DNA from: Marisa cornuarietis
Taxonomy: Eukaryota; Mollusca; Gastropoda; Architaenioglossa; Ampullariidae
DNA: 64,000 nucleotides
Assembly (NCBI GenBank): GCA_004794655.1
Contig: SMMW01000645.1
Location: 469,001 to 533,000, forward strand
Reading direction: 5' to 3'
Positions 22,500 to 32,559 of the stretch are shown here, piece by piece. Positions within the stretch are counted from its first letter, which is position 1, and the number at the start of each line of letters is the position of its first letter. Made by a program: the position numbers and the translations under genes. The notes under the pieces were generated by a model. The model saw nothing but the letters and a program-made list of their open reading frames with translations, was not told the origin of the DNA and searched no databases.

Positions 22500-25097
22500 G
22501 GAAGCCTGGAAGACGAAGATGGATTTTCCATGGACCGCGTATCAATACACTGGTAGTGACAATGTCCCTCGATATAGAGATGACCAGCGAGTCCCGCACT
22601 ATACCCATCCAACCGTGTCCAAGTCTACGGCAATGGCTGCTGATCAGTCCGTCGGTGGTTTACCACCCACCTGGGTAGCTGTTATCTCGTAATGACTGAT
22701 TTTTGTCCTCTTGTCGTGGCCGGGGTATAAGAAAAATATTTCTAAGACTGGAAAATGCCTGAATAAATTCATGGGCCAAGAACATGCCAGCAATTAGCCT
22801 GGGTAGGGTCTTGTAATGCAGCACACGTGGCACTGTATTGTGTATACTCCGCTTAACATTAACCCCCCCCCCCCGTCATTCCAACCTTAAGTACACAGCG
22901 ACTAGTTCTCTAATGACCATGGAGTGTGTCTGACACAAGATGCTCCTCCTCCCAGTCACTGGAAAACGACGGGTCATCACCGAGAACCGATCAAGAGTTT
23001 TTGTCACATGACTTTGACTCCATATCGCTTAGATTCTCAGCCTCGTGCATCAATTTACTTCCTTTCCTCGCACAACATCACATCCTGCACGCCGCTACGT
23101 CAAATCTGATTGGACGGAATAGTAGAAGAACAGGCCAATCAGGGGCATCGGTAAAGGACACGCTTTTATTGAAGCGTTTTGCTTGACCGTTTTCAGGATG
23201 TAGGAATTTGGAAACCACATTAGAGATCAGCATCAGACCTAACTGCGCATAAACAGGTTTTCAATCTACGTACGTAGAGCTACTATGCACGTGAACCTAA
23301 GCATTCTTCATTTCCAAGTGGAAAAGGCAAAACATTCTAAAGTAATGCAAACAACAAAAGAAGGACATAAACAAGAAAAAAACTATAAAAGTGAACACAC
23401 ACAGAGAAAGAAAGAAAAACAGCCACAGCAACAAACTTAGGTAGACAGAGAGAAAGAAAAGAAAAGAAAAGGAAAAGAAAGAATGAATGACTGAAAGAAA
23501 GAAAAGAAAGAAAGAACAGAGGCAAGCTGATACAGTTATAGGTATGCAGGCAAAAACGACTATAGACACCGCTGATCTGTTACACGCGCTAATCGGCTTA
23601 CATCCTTATCACAGGTCAACCATCAGGCCTGCAAAGGACCAGAAGACCATGAACCCGACAGAAAGTATGTGTGACAGGACCGACAAACATGAAGCACTGT
23701 AAGCGGTTCACAGTGTCTATCGTTTGCATGTAGTACATCGGATACCCATTTGCTGAGTGGGAAACAGGGGTGGGGGGAGGGATTTTCCGGTTACTGACCG
23801 GGGCATGCGTTTGCCTCTTTTTCTCCCTGGCCTCGATTCCCCTGCCTGCAGTCAGATTCCTAACTACAGCGATGGAGGAGAGGGAGGTTGTGGTGGTGGG
23901 GGGGGAGTTGTGTGGAAGGGGGGAGGCGCTACAAGAGGACTTCTGCACATCACTCCTTGACCCTCAACAACTCCGAAAGAGGGCGCTGAAGTGCTGTACA
24001 GCGCCATATCTTCTCAGAGAGGCTGAGAGATAAGTACTCAGTTGCTGCACTCTACTGCTGATAGTCTCTGAAAGAAACTTTTCCTCATCACCTTCACTGA
24101 TTGTTTCATTGGTTTGAAAAGGGGAAAAAAGCACGAAATTATTCCGGATATTGGTGTGCTTTCGCATCATGGGCGAGGAGGGAGATGAGAAGCGGGAGAA
24201 GGCAATACCCGGGGTATCTTCCCTTTATTCTCTTTCATTTATGTGCGACGTCCAGTGAGTGTGGTCCGAAATGAGATCCGAACTTAAGACCTTACGGTCC
24301 TTGCTGCGTCAGCAACCACTTGATCACATGCAGCTGGTGAATATTTGACTACAACACGGCTTGTGCACACGCAGCTACTCATTGTGTAGCTGTAAAGCAC
24401 GGGCTCACCATCAGCCATTGTCCAACCTCTACGCATACCACTTGCCAGCAAAGAAACTTCTTGCCTGTCCATTTCACACCCTTTCCCCCTACTACTACCC
24501 ATTTAACCCCACTCTCTGCTCCCCTTCTGTCTAATATCTACTCGCCTTCATCCCGCTCTTCCTGATTATCATAGAATATCTGACCCCCCCCTCCACCTCC
24601 GTCAAGTGCCACACTGTTGGAACAATGATATACGAGGCACGTGCTGACCTTGTGGGCGAATGGCTTCCGACGAGTAAAGGAAAGTCTCTTAGCTTCATGT
24701 GGTAAACACTCCACTCTTCCCAAGCTGTGATGGGCTGGCAGAACTCGATGCTGAGTTCACGAACACTGTACTTCTATACCGACTAAAAAAACACCCACAG
24801 AAAAATGTATGGGCGCTCACAATCAAATTTTGCAACGAGGAATCCTAATGTTACAGGCAAGACTGTCTCTTGATGGTCCTTCACAGACTGACACACACTG
24901 TTGAATGTTTAACTATGTTCAACCGGTTTTTATATCATACATTCATTTAAAGAGTCAAACAGAGTCCAATCTTCGACAGAATTTGTCTGAGAATGCTCTT
25001 AAATCTGCATGCAGCTATTTTTTAAATCAATATGCGATTGGGTTGGAATTTTTTTCTAAAACCTTCACGCAGCCATTCTTTAAATTGACACAGTGTT

Positions 25098-25140
<43 letters not shown>

Positions 25141-25800
25141 TTGCAAATGCTCTTAAAATTGCATACAGTATAAAGGGTTGGCCATATAAGGCTGCAGACG
25201 TAAGGTACCATAAAACAAGCAACTATGTGGGTCCACATGTTCCGAGAAGACAGAACAAGGAAGACGTGGCGCTAACTCCGACTAATATGGCAAAACAAAA
25301 CAACGAGTTTGTAAGCCGATCATCAGGCTTGGCAACCACATTTGTTTCTAGAAGGCAGGGAATGAGATAATGACAGTCCTCAAAGATCGCCCTCAATGCT
25401 AAGAGAATAATGGCAGGCACAGTCTAAAGACAGACATTAACATTTGCGTAGGTTGAGAATGGAAACCCAGACACGTGCACACAACCTCTTCCCGCTTCAC
25501 CACCACGCAAAGAAAAAAAAATTCATCTGTGGGAACAGTCCGACAGTTTTGAAATCGTCAGAGCTTAGATTAGAGTACGGTTAACATTTTTTTTTTTTGT
25601 ATACAAAAGCGAGGAAGGAGACAATAAACAAAGTTAACTGCACCCACCTGCATGTTATCAGTCATCAAACAACCCGATCCCATCCCCCTCCTCCACAAAG
25701 AACTGAGCCAGACACACAAGCAGCTCTATCTAGTGATCTTAAATCTCCTCTAACACCACTGACGATTATCTATCCTCCCCCCCCCCACACACACACACAC
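22500..25800. other. HNF4 intron stretch, no gene seen
   Basis: Intronic DNA with a C homopolymer at 22862, a purine-rich AAAG stretch at 23400-23520, G-rich runs near 23765-23930 and a (GT)n tract at 25103-25139. No convincing exon; one very short candidate at 24409-24418 was rejected. Confidence 0.5.
25103..25139. repeat. GT microsatellite
   Basis: An almost perfect (GT)n run of about 37 bp. Confidence 0.9.
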
Positions 25801-25832
25801 ACAACTCGCCTTTCCCCCCGCTTGTTACTCAC

Positions 25833-25908
25833 GGCAAAACCACGACGGTAACCTCACGCCGTAGGCTGACGTGCGGTAGCTGCCGAGGCTGTGGCTGTGC
25901 AAGACCAT
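25833..25908 (-). CDS. HNF4: candidate first exon of HNF4 at 25.9 kb (25 residues)
   Basis: The start ATG (25906-25908) is in a good context, ACGCCATGG, with an in-frame TGA 14 codons upstream. It reads MVLHSHSLGSYRTSAYG to SWFC and ends in phase 1 at a strong GTGAGT donor (25827-25832). The junction residue would be His rather than the Asp or Glu of the other candidates. The flanking 200 bp are rich in CG dinucleotides, which suits a promoter. In size and tyrosine content it is reminiscent of the short P2-type first exon of vertebrate HNF4A, but there is no alignable similarity. Confidence 0.42.
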
Positions 25909-26792
25909 GGCGTTGTCGGCGTTGTCGTCGCACAGCTGCTGGAGATGTCACTTTCGCTTTAAAACCCTCGGGAAGCCTTCGCTCGGATCGATGCGCACAG
26001 CCAACGACGTGTGACGGCCGGCCGCCGGCTGACATCACTTTTAACCCGCAGCTGAGAGCACCCAATTGTTGTCTATCTAGGGCAAACGGGACAGGAGGGG
26101 GGCTAAGTAAGCGGGTGTTTGGAGCAGTTGGGATGAGGGGGGGGGGGGTGAAACAAGGCCAATAGTGGCAGTGGCAGTAGCACATGCAACAACAGCAGCG
26201 ATTTGGAACTAGTCCGATGTTTTGTTAAGGGCTGAGCTCATCACAAGTGCCGACGGATGACTGGAAGGAAGAAAGAGGTCGCGGAGAGGAGGGGGAAGGG
26301 GGTTTAGGAAGGAAGGAGTGTGGCTCGTGATGACGCCAAGAGGCGAGCCCTCAGCTTCCAGCTGTTCGTCTTTTTGACCCAGTTTTTGTGGCAGGAATGA
26401 AATTATGTCATCGGTGTTCGGTTTGGAAATTATAACAGGCACCGTTAACCAATGAAACTCCAATGTTAATAAAAAAAAAGTGGGTTGAAGAAAAAAATAA
26501 AAAAGGAGATAATTATATTAAAATACCGAAAGTTAATAACTCAAAATATCCTTTTTCTTTACAAAAAAGACAGTGAAAGAGGAAGAACAACACCAAGCTG
26601 ACCTGAGAGGAACAAAAACAGGAAACAATTAGAAAAGTTGAAAAAAAAATCTTTGTCCTCTGCTACCTCCAGTACTCACGGTGTAACCTGCTTTACAATA
26701 CCCTGGGAGTAGTCACATGTCTAGCCAAGCCACAACTCACGGTCATGGGTCAAGGACACAACTGACCATCTCACCTGGCGCGTGCCGCCTGC

Positions 26793-26800
26793 TGACGTCA
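26793..26800 (+). promoter_or_regulatory. palindromic CRE motif TGACGTCA
   Basis: A perfect CRE lies about 890 bp upstream of the candidate start at 25908 on the minus strand. Its assignment to that promoter is speculative. Confidence 0.25.
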
Positions 26801-27967
26801 CTGAATCTAGCATAACTGTGAAGCGAGGGCAAGTCGTTGCCCCGGTGCAAACTGCGGAATTTATAGGGCAAGAGTTTCGTCTCCATAGCTACGATGCAGT
26901 GTTTAAAATATCTGTCGATGGGTGCAGAAGATATGGACTCCCACTGGCAGCTGTATGCCTGCGTGTTTATGTGCACGTGTATGGTATGGCGGACACTAAG
27001 CTGCATCTTTAGGTCGGCACAAAGTTAAAATGTATCGAGTTTAAATGTAACACAACATACACTGTAAAACTGACCTCCACCGCCATCATCATTAATCGTC
27101 GTCGTCATCATCATCGTCATCATCCTCGTTGTCATTACCTTACCCTGGGACATCTTGCCCAGTGCTTTATAACTAACTACACGACACCGAGTGTACTCTA
27201 TAATAGTGTTGTGTTCTAAAATATCCTCGTGATGCTGAAAGATTTCTGAGAAATAAAAAAAAAAACACGAAAAAACCCGTAACAATAATATTTAAATAAT
27301 TCATCCCCGGTTATACTAAAGCGATCGTGCCCATACTCCCCACCCCCAACCCTCAGTTGCACATATACGTGCACACAGACAAGAAAGAGGTAAAAGAATT
27401 TTTAAAACTTGAAATAACAAAGAAAAGGAACGGTAACAAAACTGTGTATTAACATTATAGTGAAACTGCGCTTATGACTTGGAGGCGGTTCACCTTGTCT
27501 ACACCTCGCACAGAAAGCGAACAGATAAACAAAGTCACGAGCATCAGATTCGGAAAAGCCCATTTTATACACACTTGTCACTGACAATGGCAGCAGACAC
27601 AAGCAGCCTCGTAGCTGAGAATAAAAAGACCACGAAAGCGAAATTGGTTCAAGATGAGCGAGATTCGACGAAAAGTGCACGATGTGTAATGGATGATGCA
27701 CATCGTCGTTTCTGTGTCTTGCGTCCACAAAAGGCAGTCAAGTGTTTGCACACGGCACCACACCCAGCAACTGGCTTACTGTCTTCAATTATGTCACTGA
27801 CTGGTCAAGAGAGTAGGGAGGGGACCTTTAATGGTGGAGGGGGGAGGGATGAGACAAGTAAAGGACGCTGGTATGTTGAGCCAAAGTCAAGAGCTGCTCT
27901 CTGTCATGTGATGAGCTGAGTTCAGGCTCACTGCTTGATGTGTGACTCGATACAGTCGAGGGGGGAG

Positions 27968-28117
27968 GGGGAAATTGGTGTTTTACGCCGAGCCAGCAAC
28001 TAAGGCTATATGATGGCAAGGCAGCCAGCCCTGTAAACAGATGGGCACTGAACCCAAGACAGCCAACCTTCACTGTATTGGTGACAGGCGCTAACCGTTG
28101 CGCCACCGGACCGTCCC
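27968..28117 (-). mobile_element. SINE family B copy with internal deletion
   Basis: It matches the 30931-31107 copy from TTGGTGTTTTACGCCGAGCC through CTGTAAACAGATG, then jumps directly to GCACTGAACCCAAGACAGCC and the tRNA-related head (GGTGACAGGCGCTAACCGTT, GCGCCACCGGACCGTCC). About 35 bp (the CCACATGCAG to GAGACGAG block) are missing. The tRNA head on the right puts the element on the minus strand. Confidence 0.8.
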
Positions 28118-28818
28118 TCGATACAAACTGTAAAAACGATGAATAGAAACATTCGTCTATCCTAATTCTGTTAATAAAATCCCTTAAAAATGACAAGTAT
28201 TTGAGGGGTAACTAATGCTGGTTTGCTTCTTTTTTTTTTTTTTTGGGGGGGGGGTTGTCAATACCAAGTCCTTTGTGGTTTGCAAACCGGATTTGCAGCT
28301 TCATACTTTAAGAGCTTTTTGAAAAGTGTAAATTACTAAATTACTATTTGGTACAAGTGTTATGTTGACGATTGTTTATAAGATGAGCGGAAACATGAAC
28401 AGATTGCTGAAGAATATTTATTCACAAAGCATGTCAACCTGACGAAAGAACGAAAATCAAGGAAAATCAAACACTAAGTCTGTGCAAGTGTAGCTTGCCG
28501 TTACACTAATATCTTCTGTCCTATTCTTGCTCTTACCACTTCATTCTTTCTTGTCTACTTTTATCCACTGACTTAAAAAAAAAAACCAACTCAATAAAAA
28601 TCTTATGTGGAAAAACAACTCCAATCCAGATTGCGCTAACACTAATCTGAGGTAATGAGGATGGGGGAAATAACTATAGCTACTTTCTCTAGATTTAAAC
28701 GAAATGTTTTCAGAACGTTTTTTTAATATGACATAAGAGGGGAACACTTGACCTTGACATATTTACAATGACAATGACATAATATGAGAGATGAGAAACC
28801 GAAAATGCAGACGAACAA

Positions 28819-28978
28819 TGGGTACCTGACTTCAAAAAGGTTTGGGGAAGGTAGCGAGGGAGAGGACATGGCCACCGCCCTGACTGAAAGCTGGCCCCGA
28901 GAAAAGTGAGGGCTCTAACACCTCACTCCCTAACGACCAGAAAATAGTCATGGGGCGACCTTTACCTTGCAGGTGTAT
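28819..28978 (+). mobile_element. SINE family A, 5'-truncated copy
   Basis: GGGTACCTGACTTC, GGTTTGGGGAAGGTAGCGAG, GGAGAGGACATGG, GAAAAGTGAGGGCTCTAACA and a GGGGCGACCTTTACC tail match, in order, the copy at 50701-50982. The tRNA-like head is missing. Its tail abuts the left end of the mariner remnant. Confidence 0.7.
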
Positions 28979-29082
28979 CAGTCCCCTCCCATAGCTCAGT
29001 GTGAGTTTCAACTCATTCCGTTAACCACGTGATTGTTGTGACTGCTGTTAGTGACGTTGTCTTGTGGTTGTGCGTCACGCGC

Positions 29083-29862
29083 AATGTGGAGCAATGATGT
29101 GCCATTAACTTTTGTCTTAAGCTTGGAGAATCGGCAAGTGGCATGTTTGAAAAGTTAAAACAGGCCTATGGGGAACAATCTTTATCCCGAGCTCAAGTTT
29201 TTCGCTGGCGCAAATCATTTTTGAAAGGCAGAGAACACGTTGAAGGTGAATACCGTTCAGGGAGGCCTTCAACTTTCGAAAACCGAGGAAAAGATCGAAC
29301 GTGTGAACACTCTTGTGAGATCAGACCGTCGTTTAACATTAAGAATGTTGAGTGAACAATTAAATTTGAACAGATTTACCGTTCATCAAATTTTGACTGA
29401 GCATTTGCACGTGCGAAGGCTCAGAAAAAGGGTCATTGGCGTGAGACCAGACATTGCAGACAAATGGATGCTCCATCATGACAACCCCCCATGTCACACT
29501 ACTCTCTCTCTCTCCCTCACGGATTTTTTTTTTTACCTCAAAAAGCATTCCTGTGGTTCCCGAACCCTTTTATTCACCTGACCTCAGCCCCTGTGACTTT
29601 TTCCTTTTTTCTAAACTGAAAAATGTCCTCAAAGGATGTCATTTCGGGACTTTAGAAAACATCCAAAAGAGTGTAAGGGACATGGTGAAGACCATAGCAG
29701 TTGAAGATTCCAGCGCTGCTACCAAAAGTGGGAACAACGTCTCCATCGGTGTGTAGCTGCCCAAGGGAACTATTTTGCAGGGGATAACATTGATGTTTGA
29801 AAAAAATAAAAACTTTGATAAATAAAAAAAAAAGTCTCATTACTTTTCTGCCACACCTCCTA
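29083..29862 (+). mobile_element. mariner-family transposon, decayed and internally deleted
   Basis: Fragments of a mariner-type transposase lie in three shifting frames: FCLKLGESASGMFEKLKQAY with QVFRWRKSF and YRSGRPST (29110-29275), then EEKIERVNTLVRSDRRLT with LNLNRFTVHQILTEHLHVR (29280-29420), then ADKWMLHHDNPPCHTT and YSPDLSPCDFFLFSKLKNV (29450-29630), ending GNYFAGDNIDV before a stop at 29798-29800. HHDN and YSPDLSPCD are the second and third catalytic-region motifs of the mariner DD34D family. The segment with the first catalytic Asp is absent: HLHVR is joined directly to RLRKRV. A TGA interrupts the N-terminus and a CT-rich stretch interrupts the middle. The right terminal repeat probably ends at the TA at 29861; the left one is uncertain (about 28969). 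Confidence 0.85.
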
Positions 29863-30930
29863 TGTTCTTTCTTTCCCTCGGCAGTCCTTCACCGTCACAC
29901 CTTCTTGCCAATCAACTGTACATGAAGGGTTTTAATTACGTTTAATAAATATGCCTTCTATCTCAGATATTTGTCGACGATGAAGCCAGTGTCTGCTCAA
30001 AACATATCCCTATTTAGTCCTGGGACTTAACAGGGTGCAATGACTCACCACCGACCCACTTACGTGCACTTGATGAAGAGCGTGCAGGCTGGGCTTGCGC
30101 GTGCGGAAAAGTGACTGGTCAGGCGGCCTCGTTTTGCGGGCACACTCATCGTCAGCTGAGGCACAGACCTACAGGATGCAAAGATGCTCATCTATAGGAA
30201 GCAAAGAGTCGCTCAGCGACAGTCGGCACACAAGCGCCTGGCTGCACTTGACAGTAGTTAGAGACAACTTTGTCAAATAATGTGCGTCTCTCTTCATCCA
30301 CCTCCTCCCCCTTTCCCCGCTGTCCCCCCACTTTTCCCAACACTCCCACTTTCGATATGGCCTTCCAAGATCGGGTTGTCTTTACGAAACAGTCTACGAA
30401 AACATAACCGAAACACGCGTACTAACCATCAAAAGATTATGTGTAAATGGTGGTTCTTCAATCGCTGGACGAGCGACTTGCAGCTGACTACGACCTACTC
30501 TGTGCGGAACATTTTTACAAGACGCAGTACATTAAAACTTCTAGTACAGTCGATTCCAAGAGCATTCTGGAGGAAGCAGGAGGGAGGGGAGGTGTGGAAG
30601 AAACATATCCGAAGCCCATAGGTCAAACGTGCAAGGGATGAACTTTTAACACCCTCCTTTACCTCATCACTTCTGGTCCATCCAGCTGCAAATTACACAG
30701 CTGCACGAGCTACCTCCGGTAGTATGATGACGACATGCGCACTTAGCTTGTTCTTCCTCGTCTTTTGACATACCATAATGAGACAACGAACATTCAACAT
30801 TTTTCCTGCGACAACTCCGCACAAAATGAGACAAAGTCGCCAAACGTTTCCCGTCCTCTTAACGACACTCTAACAGGCGACGATTAGATGTTAATGGCGA
30901 GACTCAAGGGAAGACAAGAGAGAGAGAGAG

Positions 30931-31107
30931 AATTGGTGTTTTACGCCGAACCAGCAACTAAGGCTATATCACGGCAAGGCAGCCAGCCCTGTAAACAGAT
31001 GCCACATGCAGAGAAAGAACAGCGTGCCCGAGACGAGAACTGAACCCAGGATAGCCAACCCTCACTGTATTGGTGACAGGCGCTAACCGTTGCGCCACCG
31101 GACCGCC
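30931..31107 (-). mobile_element. SINE family B, most complete copy
   Basis: Read on the minus strand, it begins with a tRNA-like head: CGGTCCGGTGGCGCAACGG with an A-box-like TGGCGCAACGG, then a B-box-like GGTTCAGTTCTC about 50 bp later. A body follows (CACGCTGTTCTTTCTCTGCA, ATCTGTTTACAGGGCTGGC) and then a conserved domain whose plus-strand reading is GGTGTTTTACGCCGAACCAG with CAACTAAGGCTATATCACGG. The head suggests RNA polymerase III transcription. From memory, the TTTTACGCC to CTATAT domain resembles the central domain of SINEs in other molluscs. Confidence 0.85.
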
Positions 31108-32124
31108 TCAAGGGCAGATAACGAGCTAAAACAAAAAGTACTGTTTATAATATAGAGTGCTTATGCCACTTGATTCTTTTATTGAGAAGATCGGCACCAT
31201 TTGTCGAGACAACTCAATGGAAAAAATGTGTCTGGGTGGGGGTGGGGGAAAAAGAGAAAGCAAAAAAAAAAAAAAAAAAGAACATTTTTCGTTTTATTAA
31301 CAAGCCAGCAATGCTGCTTATTTAGGACGAAAACTTTTTCAATTTCTCTGCAGAGGTCAACTGCTCTATCACCGTAGGGTTTTCTTAGCCCATAAAACCA
31401 TCTATGATGACCGTTCAGCCTGTGAAACTTACGAACACTGTTAAGAAATCGAAAGAAGACAGGACAGCTCACTCAACCTGCCGTGGCCGCGACACGAACC
31501 ACACTTCAGCGAGCCGGCTGGATTCGAAACTAAACCTTTACATACAGATATACTTTTACAGTTATCACAAAATGTCGAGAACCGCAGTCACGACACCCAC
31601 GCCAGTCCCCACTGCACTCTGTGAACGCCGTCACGTAGTTACGCAACGGCGCAACCCGCACCCCAGTTAACCCCGCACCCACCTTCCGCTGTGTGCACTG
31701 ACGTCGGCTGGCTGCTGTCACGTGGCTGCGGGTGGTGGGGCGGATGGCGGTGTCGTCGTCAACAGCCGGACGTTCAACACTGTCAGCACATCCGGTGTGC
31801 ATTTATGTCAACAAGGGCAGCAACAGCATCCCAACCTACATACCGCACACTGAACAGTGGGGCTGCATCTGTACAAGGAGTTAGGGTACTCGTACTTCAA
31901 AATGTCCCGCACGCACCACAACTGTCCATGTCTTCTTTTTTTCCGGAAGGAGGGGGCTGAAATTAGGACTTAACCTTCAAGTTATTTAGTTTTATTTTCA
32001 AGAAATTAAAATGAAAAGACAAAAACAAGACCAGAAAGTGAAATGTTAAAACTGTAACTGACTCCTGAGATCGATGGAAAAAAAAATGAAATATTAAGAA
32101 AATGTCCTCATTCAGAACCCTCAC

Positions 32125-32179
32125 CTGAACAAGCAAACGAAGCTTCTGCGAGCATGACCGAGGACTCGGCCATCCGCAT
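32125..32179 (-). CDS. candidate first exon of HNF4 at 32.1 kb (18 residues)
   Basis: A frame from ATG 32177-32179, with an in-frame TGA 10 codons upstream, reads MRMAESSVMLAEASFACS and ends in phase 1 at TCAG followed by GTGAGG (32119-32124). There are three possible methionines. Splicing to the 45-nt exon would give an Asp junction. The peptide is short and the donor is good; chance is a serious alternative. Confidence 0.32.
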
Positions 32180-32559
32180 CTTCCCTAAGATGTGCGCACA
32201 GTTGGGTCAAGGCCACGGATGAGTCAAGAACACGAGAGGGTCTGCGAGGTCACAGAGTCCGTCATCTGGAGAATCGGTTCACCAGGCTCCAATAACTAAC
32301 CTCACTGCACTACAAGGCACCAGTTCCACGTCTGCCCTCAACTTAAAAGTGTCACGTGCTGTACGGCAGTCATGGGGCTTGACCGAGGTCAGGACCAGAA
32401 GAAGTCAAAAGGCGAGCGGTGACCTCATCAGCTAAAGCCCGCTTCACACTCCTCGACATTTATCAACACCCTCTGACATGATGCATAATATATAAAAGGT
32501 GAACGACTTCTATAGCCACTTAGTAGCCGCATGGGCAGTGAATGTTGAGTAGTTCCCTT

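Noticed and set aside
24409..24418. ATG-GCT-GAT-G followed by GTGAGC, phase 1, a further HNF4 first exon
   Set aside because: Only three codons and a start in an unremarkable region. Such matches are expected by chance over this length of DNA.
27479..27919. 146-residue plus-strand frame
   Set aside because: It shows no splice sites or family motif and runs into a G-rich run. I could not support it as coding.
30089..30150. ATG frame (MSVPAKRGRLTSHF start) with a strong GTAAGT donor
   Set aside because: It ends in phase 2, so it cannot read into the 45-nt or DNA-binding exons in frame. It might be a non-coding exon, but there is no support.
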